A stretch of 8,771 nt of DNA from Myxococcales bacterium (GTDB lineage Bacteria > Myxococcota > Polyangia > Fen-1088). This document shows positions 5,748 to 8,771 of the stretch, one piece after another; the first letter of the stretch is position 1; each line of letters opens with the position of its first letter. Position numbers and translations under genes: made by a program. The stretch spans positions 205-8,975 of the forward strand of contig PMJE01000242.1 of assembly GCA_003157315.1 (NCBI GenBank), in the 5' to 3' direction. The notes beneath the pieces were generated by a model. The model did not search any database and was not told where the DNA came from. It worked only from the letters and a program-made list of their open reading frames with translations.

Positions 5748-7511
5748 ATGACGTCTAAACGCACCCGATCTGTTCTGTTATCAGTCGTCCTTTGCCTAGC
5801 GCCGGCGATCGCCCTGATCTTCAGCCCCGTGGCAGAAGCGGCCAAGAAGGAGACGGCCAAGCCGGCCGCAGCCAAGAAGAAGGCAGCGCCCAGTCCGTCG
5901 GACAGCAAGAAGGCCAAGAAGGCGGGCAAGGCGTCTGTCGCCTCCCCTGCGCCTGCAGCAGGCCAAACTTGGGAGACTCCTCCCAGGGACGACATAACCA
6001 AGAATCCCCTGCCACCACCCCCAGTAGAAAAGAAACCCGAGCCCGCGCCCGCACCCGCGCCCGCGCCTGCTGCCGCGCCCGAGCCCGCGCCCGCACCCGC
6101 GCCCGCGCCGCCTGCACCGCCACCTGCGGAGCAAGCGGCAGCACTGTCCGAGCCGCAGCCTTCGCCGGCGACTCCGCCTGAAGAAGAAACTATGCCGACC
6201 TTTGGCCCGCCGCCACCTCAGTACGTCGAGCATCTTGGGCCCGGCGCATATCCCGCCAGGTTGCGCGGGCTGTACGGCGGATCGCTTTGGCTCGAACCCT
6301 CCTTCCACGGCCTACAATGGCCCTTCATGGCAAGGACCGGGGTCGGTGTCTCCGGCTCGGTATGGGTCGATAGCGGCTATGAGAAGATCTCAAGTGAGAA
6401 TCCCGCTGAGCCGAAGATCGCCAACCTGTTACAGCACGGCCGCGCAGTCTTGCGCGTGACACCGATCTACGTGAGCGGCCGGTTCTTCATTCAAGGCCAG
6501 GTCGAGCTGGTCGGCAACGGGTGTCAGAGCGCGGACAGAAGCATGTGCGATCAATCTGAAAAAGGGACAGTCGACCTCGACGACCTTTGGCTGCGCGTAG
6601 GGCAGTGGAACGTCTGGGACCTCAAGGTCGGGCGTTTCGAAGGGTGGGAAATCTATCACACAGGCATGGGCCTCGACATCAACACCCTGGAGCGACGGGG
6701 AGCGTGGCAAACGGTGACGGGCCTGGGCGTCCTTCCTGCCCCTCAGTACTACGGCGTGAACTACATGCATGACCGGCCGCGGGGCATGGGGCTGGGCTAC
6801 GCTGCTCTACATTACTACCCCGTTAGCGTTCTGCGCTTCGAGCTGCTCGGCGAGATTGGAACCGACGACGCAGCTGACTCCAGCGCAGCAACCACGGCCG
6901 CGGCCGGTGCACCCACCGCTGTTGCTGGCGGCAACAACGTCTGGGGGGCGCGTCCCAGCGGTATCTTGGACCTGGGATGGCTGAAGCTCAAGGCAGGGGC
7001 AGAGTACCAGAGTGTGACAGCGTCGACGCAGATGCTCAGCAATGGTGCCTTTGTGGACGACAAGACCGAGACAAGCAAGCTAGGCGTGGGGGCTGCGTTC
7101 CAGTTTGTTCTCGATCCCTACGTCGAATTCGGCGGAAACATTGGCTGGGGCGATGTGAAGCAGAAAGATGCGAGCGGGAATTCTGACTCGACAGGCTCCT
7201 ACACAACGACCAGCGTGGGCGGTTTTGCCAATGTTCGCCTAGGCCGCCGGGGATCGGGCTTCGAAGATCTGTTGCTCGGCGGAGGCGCCAACTGGACGAC
7301 GCAGTACTACAGCCACAAGGTGGCCAACTCGGATGCCGACTACACTGCGCACCTGCAGATTTTCGGGGCCGTCCAGTACCTGATCGCCAAGCAACTCTTC
7401 GTCAAGGCAGTTGTGGCCTATGCTCGCGCGGACATCTGGCCAAGCGGCCAGCCGGACTCCCTAGCCAACGAGATGTGGAGCGCTCGTATCCGCCTGATGT
7501 ACCTGTACTGA
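5748..7511 (+). CDS. Outer-membrane porin-like beta-barrel with Lys-rich and Pro/Ala-rich extension
   Basis: 587 aa. The ATG at 5748 is chosen because it starts a clear Sec signal peptide (MTSKRTR, hydrophobic core, AEA cleavage near residue 31) and has GGATAGG 7 nt upstream; an ATG at 5649 in the same frame would overlap the preceding gene and bury the signal. The mature protein has a Lys/Ala-rich stretch (33-61, 11 Lys), a Pro/Ala linker with PAPAPA runs (87-145), then a barrel from about 175 to the end with alternating aromatic/polar strands, Gly-rich turns and terminal RIRLMYLY, ending on Tyr as outer-membrane barrels do. The segment DLWLRVGQWNVWDLKVGRF followed by GWEIYHTGMGLD resembles porin constriction-side strands. 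Cys259 and Cys267 are close and could form a disulphide in a loop. Substrate unknown. The basic linker could contact peptidoglycan or a periplasmic partner. Confidence 0.82.
   Translation: MTSKRTRSVLLSVVLCLAPAIALIFSPVAEAAKKETAKPAAAKKKAAPSPSDSKKAKKAGKASVASPAPAAGQTWETPPRDDITKNPLPPPPVEKKPEPAPAPAPAPAAAPEPAPAPAPAPPAPPPAEQAAALSEPQPSPATPPEEETMPTFGPPPPQYVEHLGPGAYPARLRGLYGGSLWLEPSFHGLQWPFMARTGVGVSGSVWVDSGYEKISSENPAEPKIANLLQHGRAVLRVTPIYVSGRFFIQGQVELVGNGCQSADRSMCDQSEKGTVDLDDLWLRVGQWNVWDLKVGRFEGWEIYHTGMGLDINTLERRGAWQTVTGLGVLPAPQYYGVNYMHDRPRGMGLGYAALHYYPVSVLRFELLGEIGTDDAADSSAATTAAAGAPTAVAGGNNVWGARPSGILDLGWLKLKAGAEYQSVTASTQMLSNGAFVDDKTETSKLGVGAAFQFVLDPYVEFGGNIGWGDVKQKDASGNSDSTGSYTTTSVGGFANVRLGRRGSGFEDLLLGGGANWTTQYYSHKVANSDADYTAHLQIFGAVQYLIAKQLFVKAVVAYARADIWPSGQPDSLANEMWSARIRLMYLY
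6036..6109 (+). repeat. 32-bp direct repeat in the Pro/Ala linker of the porin gene
   Basis: Identical 32-bp copies at 6036-6067 and 6078-6109, offset by 42 bp (14 codons), rich in CCCGCG and encoding the PEPAPAPAPAP stretches. This is a recent in-frame duplication or a slippage-prone tract; length changes in multiples of 3 would alter only linker length. Confidence 0.75.
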
Positions 7512-7539
7512 GGATCTATCCAGAGTCCATCGGGACATT

Positions 7540-7575
7540 GCGGGCCGCCTGAAGGGCCGGCCCGCGGATCGCGGG
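7540..7575 (+). terminator. GC-rich hairpins after the porin gene
   Basis: GCGGGCC (7540-7546) pairs with GGCCCGC (7559-7565), overlapping the palindrome GGGCCGGCCC (7554-7563) and a second perfect stem CCCGCG-GAT-CGCGGG (7561-7575). They start 29 bp after the porin stop. Only TT follows, so termination would depend on structure or Rho; the two stems are mutually exclusive. Assigned as a probable transcript end between convergent genes. Confidence 0.4.
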
Positions 7576-7601
7576 TTGGCCGACATGCCCTAAGTCCTAG
7601 G

Positions 7602-7638
7602 GGGCGAAGCCGGCGGGCTCCCCACGCGGCTTGCGCCC
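7602..7638 (-). terminator. Hairpin just after the lon stop codon
   Basis: GGGCGAAGCCG (7602-7612) pairs with CGGCTTGCGCCC (7627-7638) with a single bulged base, around a 14-nt loop. On the minus strand it begins 4 nt after the lon TAA (7644-7642). No U-tract follows; a further small stem CCCTA/TAGGG lies at 7588-7602. Position makes it a likely lon transcript end. Confidence 0.45.
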
Positions 7639-7641
7639 GAG

Positions 7642-8771
7642 TTACGCCCGGGCTGCGGTGCCTTCGGGCGTGCCGGAGTCGGGACCGGGCACCACCACCG
7701 GAACTGACTCCAGGGTTAGCTCCAGTGCCTCCTGGATGCGCTTCACGAACACCAGTTCCAGATCCTTGCGGACACTCTCGGGGATGTCGACCATGTCCTT
7801 GCGGTTGCGGTCAGGAAGAATCACGCGCCTGATCCCGGCCCGGTGCGCGGCCAGTACCTTCTCTTTGATCCCGCCCACCGGCAGCACGCTGCCGCGCAAG
7901 GTGATCTCGCCGGTCATGGCCACGTCCCCACGCACGCGACGGCCGGTGAACAGCGACGCCAGCGCCACGATCATGGCCACGCCCGCCGAAGGCCCGTCTT
8001 TTGACACTGCGCCGGCCGGCACGTGCAGGTGCACGTCCAGCTTCTCGAAATCCGGATTGAGGTTGAACTCCTCGACATGGGTGCGCACCCACGACAGGGC
8101 CGCGCGCGCTGATTCCTTCATCACGTCGCCCAGGTGGCCGGTGAGGATGAGACTGCCCTTGCCTGGCATCTGCGACGCCTCGATGAACAGGATGTCGCCG
8201 CCGGTGGGCATCCAGGCCAGCCCGGTGGCCACGCCGGGCACCTCGGTTCGCTCGGCCACCTCGGAGAAGAATTTTTGCGGTCCCAGGAAATCCGCGATCT
8301 GCGCCGGATCAAGCTTTGGCTGATAGGGCAAGTCCTCTGCCACCTTCACCGCGACGCCGCGAATGACGTTTGCCACCTCGCGCTCCAAGTTGCGCACGCC
8401 TGCCTCGCGCGTGTACTGTTCGATGATCGCGGTCAGGCTTTCCTCGTCGAAACTGATCTGCCTCTCATCCAGTCCGTGCTCGGCGATCTGCTTGGGCACC
8501 AGGTGGCGCTTGGCGATCTCCAGCTTCTCATCGCGCGTGTAGCCCGGAATCTCCAGCACCTCCATGCGGTCGAGCAGCGCGGGCGGGATGGTTTCCAGCG
8601 TGTTGGCCGTGGCAATGAAGATGACGGCGGACAGGTCGAAGTTGACCTCGAGGTAGTGGTCAGAAAACGCGTTGTTCTGTTCGGGGTCGAGAACCTCAAG
8701 CAGGGCCGCTGCCGGATCGCCACGGAAGTCGGCACCCAACTTGTCGATTTCGTCGAGCATGAACACCGGGT
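7642..8771 (-). CDS. lon: ATP-dependent protease Lon (C-terminal part; N-terminus beyond window)
   Basis: Cytoplasmic AAA+ Ser-Lys protease that degrades misfolded and regulatory proteins. About 375 residues are visible, entering in the AAA+ domain; the right edge cuts the gene just before Walker B, so no start is present. Counting from the GTG (an internal Val) at 8766: Walker B FMLDEID (2-8), sensor-1 Asn55 in ATAN, arginine finger in LLDRMEV, sensor-2 region EAGVRNLERE (121-130), linker, then the protease domain from about 170 with catalytic Ser260 in KDGPSAG and Lys303 in GGIKEKVLAAH. The Ser-Lys distance of 43 matches E. coli Lon. The C-terminal tail after ELTLE is a short Pro/Gly-rich stretch. 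It ends with TAA, convergent with the porin gene. The Walker A motif and substrate-binding domain are off window. Myxobacteria often have two lon copies; which one this is cannot be told. Confidence 0.95.
   Translation of the reverse strand, partial: PVFMLDEIDKLGADFRGDPAAALLEVLDPEQNNAFSDHYLEVNFDLSAVIFIATANTLETIPPALLDRMEVLEIPGYTRDEKLEIAKRHLVPKQIAEHGLDERQISFDEESLTAIIEQYTREAGVRNLEREVANVIRGVAVKVAEDLPYQPKLDPAQIADFLGPQKFFSEVAERTEVPGVATGLAWMPTGGDILFIEASQMPGKGSLILTGHLGDVMKESARAALSWVRTHVEEFNLNPDFEKLDVHLHVPAGAVSKDGPSAGVAMIVALASLFTGRRVRGDVAMTGEITLRGSVLPVGGIKEKVLAAHRAGIRRVILPDRNRKDMVDIPESVRKDLELVFVKRIQEALELTLESVPVVVPGPDSGTPEGTAARA

Noticed and set aside
6036..6109. Repeats as a CRISPR array
   Set aside because: They are coding, in frame, and the 10-bp spacing between copies is low complexity; no spacers and no cas genes.

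Overview
This is a GC-rich window that looks like chromosomal DNA of a Myxococcota-type (delta-proteobacterial-like) Gram-negative bacterium. That placement is inferred from gene content: a PknB-type Ser/Thr kinase, a Lon protease with wording typical of that group, an outer-membrane porin with a Pro/Ala-rich extension, a monohaem cytochrome c and a fused membrane spermidine-synthase-like protein. No rRNA, tRNA, CRISPR array, transposase or phage gene is visible.

Layout. Positions 1-2235 (minus strand) carry an RlmD/TrmA-family RNA uracil-C5 methyltransferase followed 57 bp downstream by a Ser/Thr protein kinase whose C-terminus runs off the left edge. Positions 2236-2435 are intergenic and hold a short hairpin next to the methyltransferase start and a larger imperfect palindrome built from 9-nt CAGAG/CTCTG units. 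Positions 2436-3461 (minus strand) carry a monohaem cytochrome c and, 60 bp downstream, a small zinc-ribbon protein with a C-terminal DUF3553/UvrD-tail-like domain. Divergent from these, 3518-7511 (plus strand) carries a polytopic fused spermidine-synthase-like protein and, 70 bp later, a signal-peptide-bearing porin. A GC-rich hairpin cluster (7540-7638) separates the porin from the convergent 3' part of lon (7642-8771, minus strand), whose N-terminus lies beyond the right edge.

How the genes may work together. The kinase/methyltransferase and lon regions look like ordinary housekeeping and signalling genes. The centre (about 2436-7511) is the accessory-looking part: a periplasmic cytochrome c, an inner-membrane protein with a degenerate aminopropyltransferase-like domain between two membrane blocks, and an outer-membrane barrel with a Lys-rich then Pro/Ala-rich periplasmic extension. 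All three would act in the cell envelope. The aminopropyltransferase domain has lost the two catalytic aspartates, so it is probably not a working spermidine synthase. Whether these genes form one system is inference from adjacency and would need conservation analysis.
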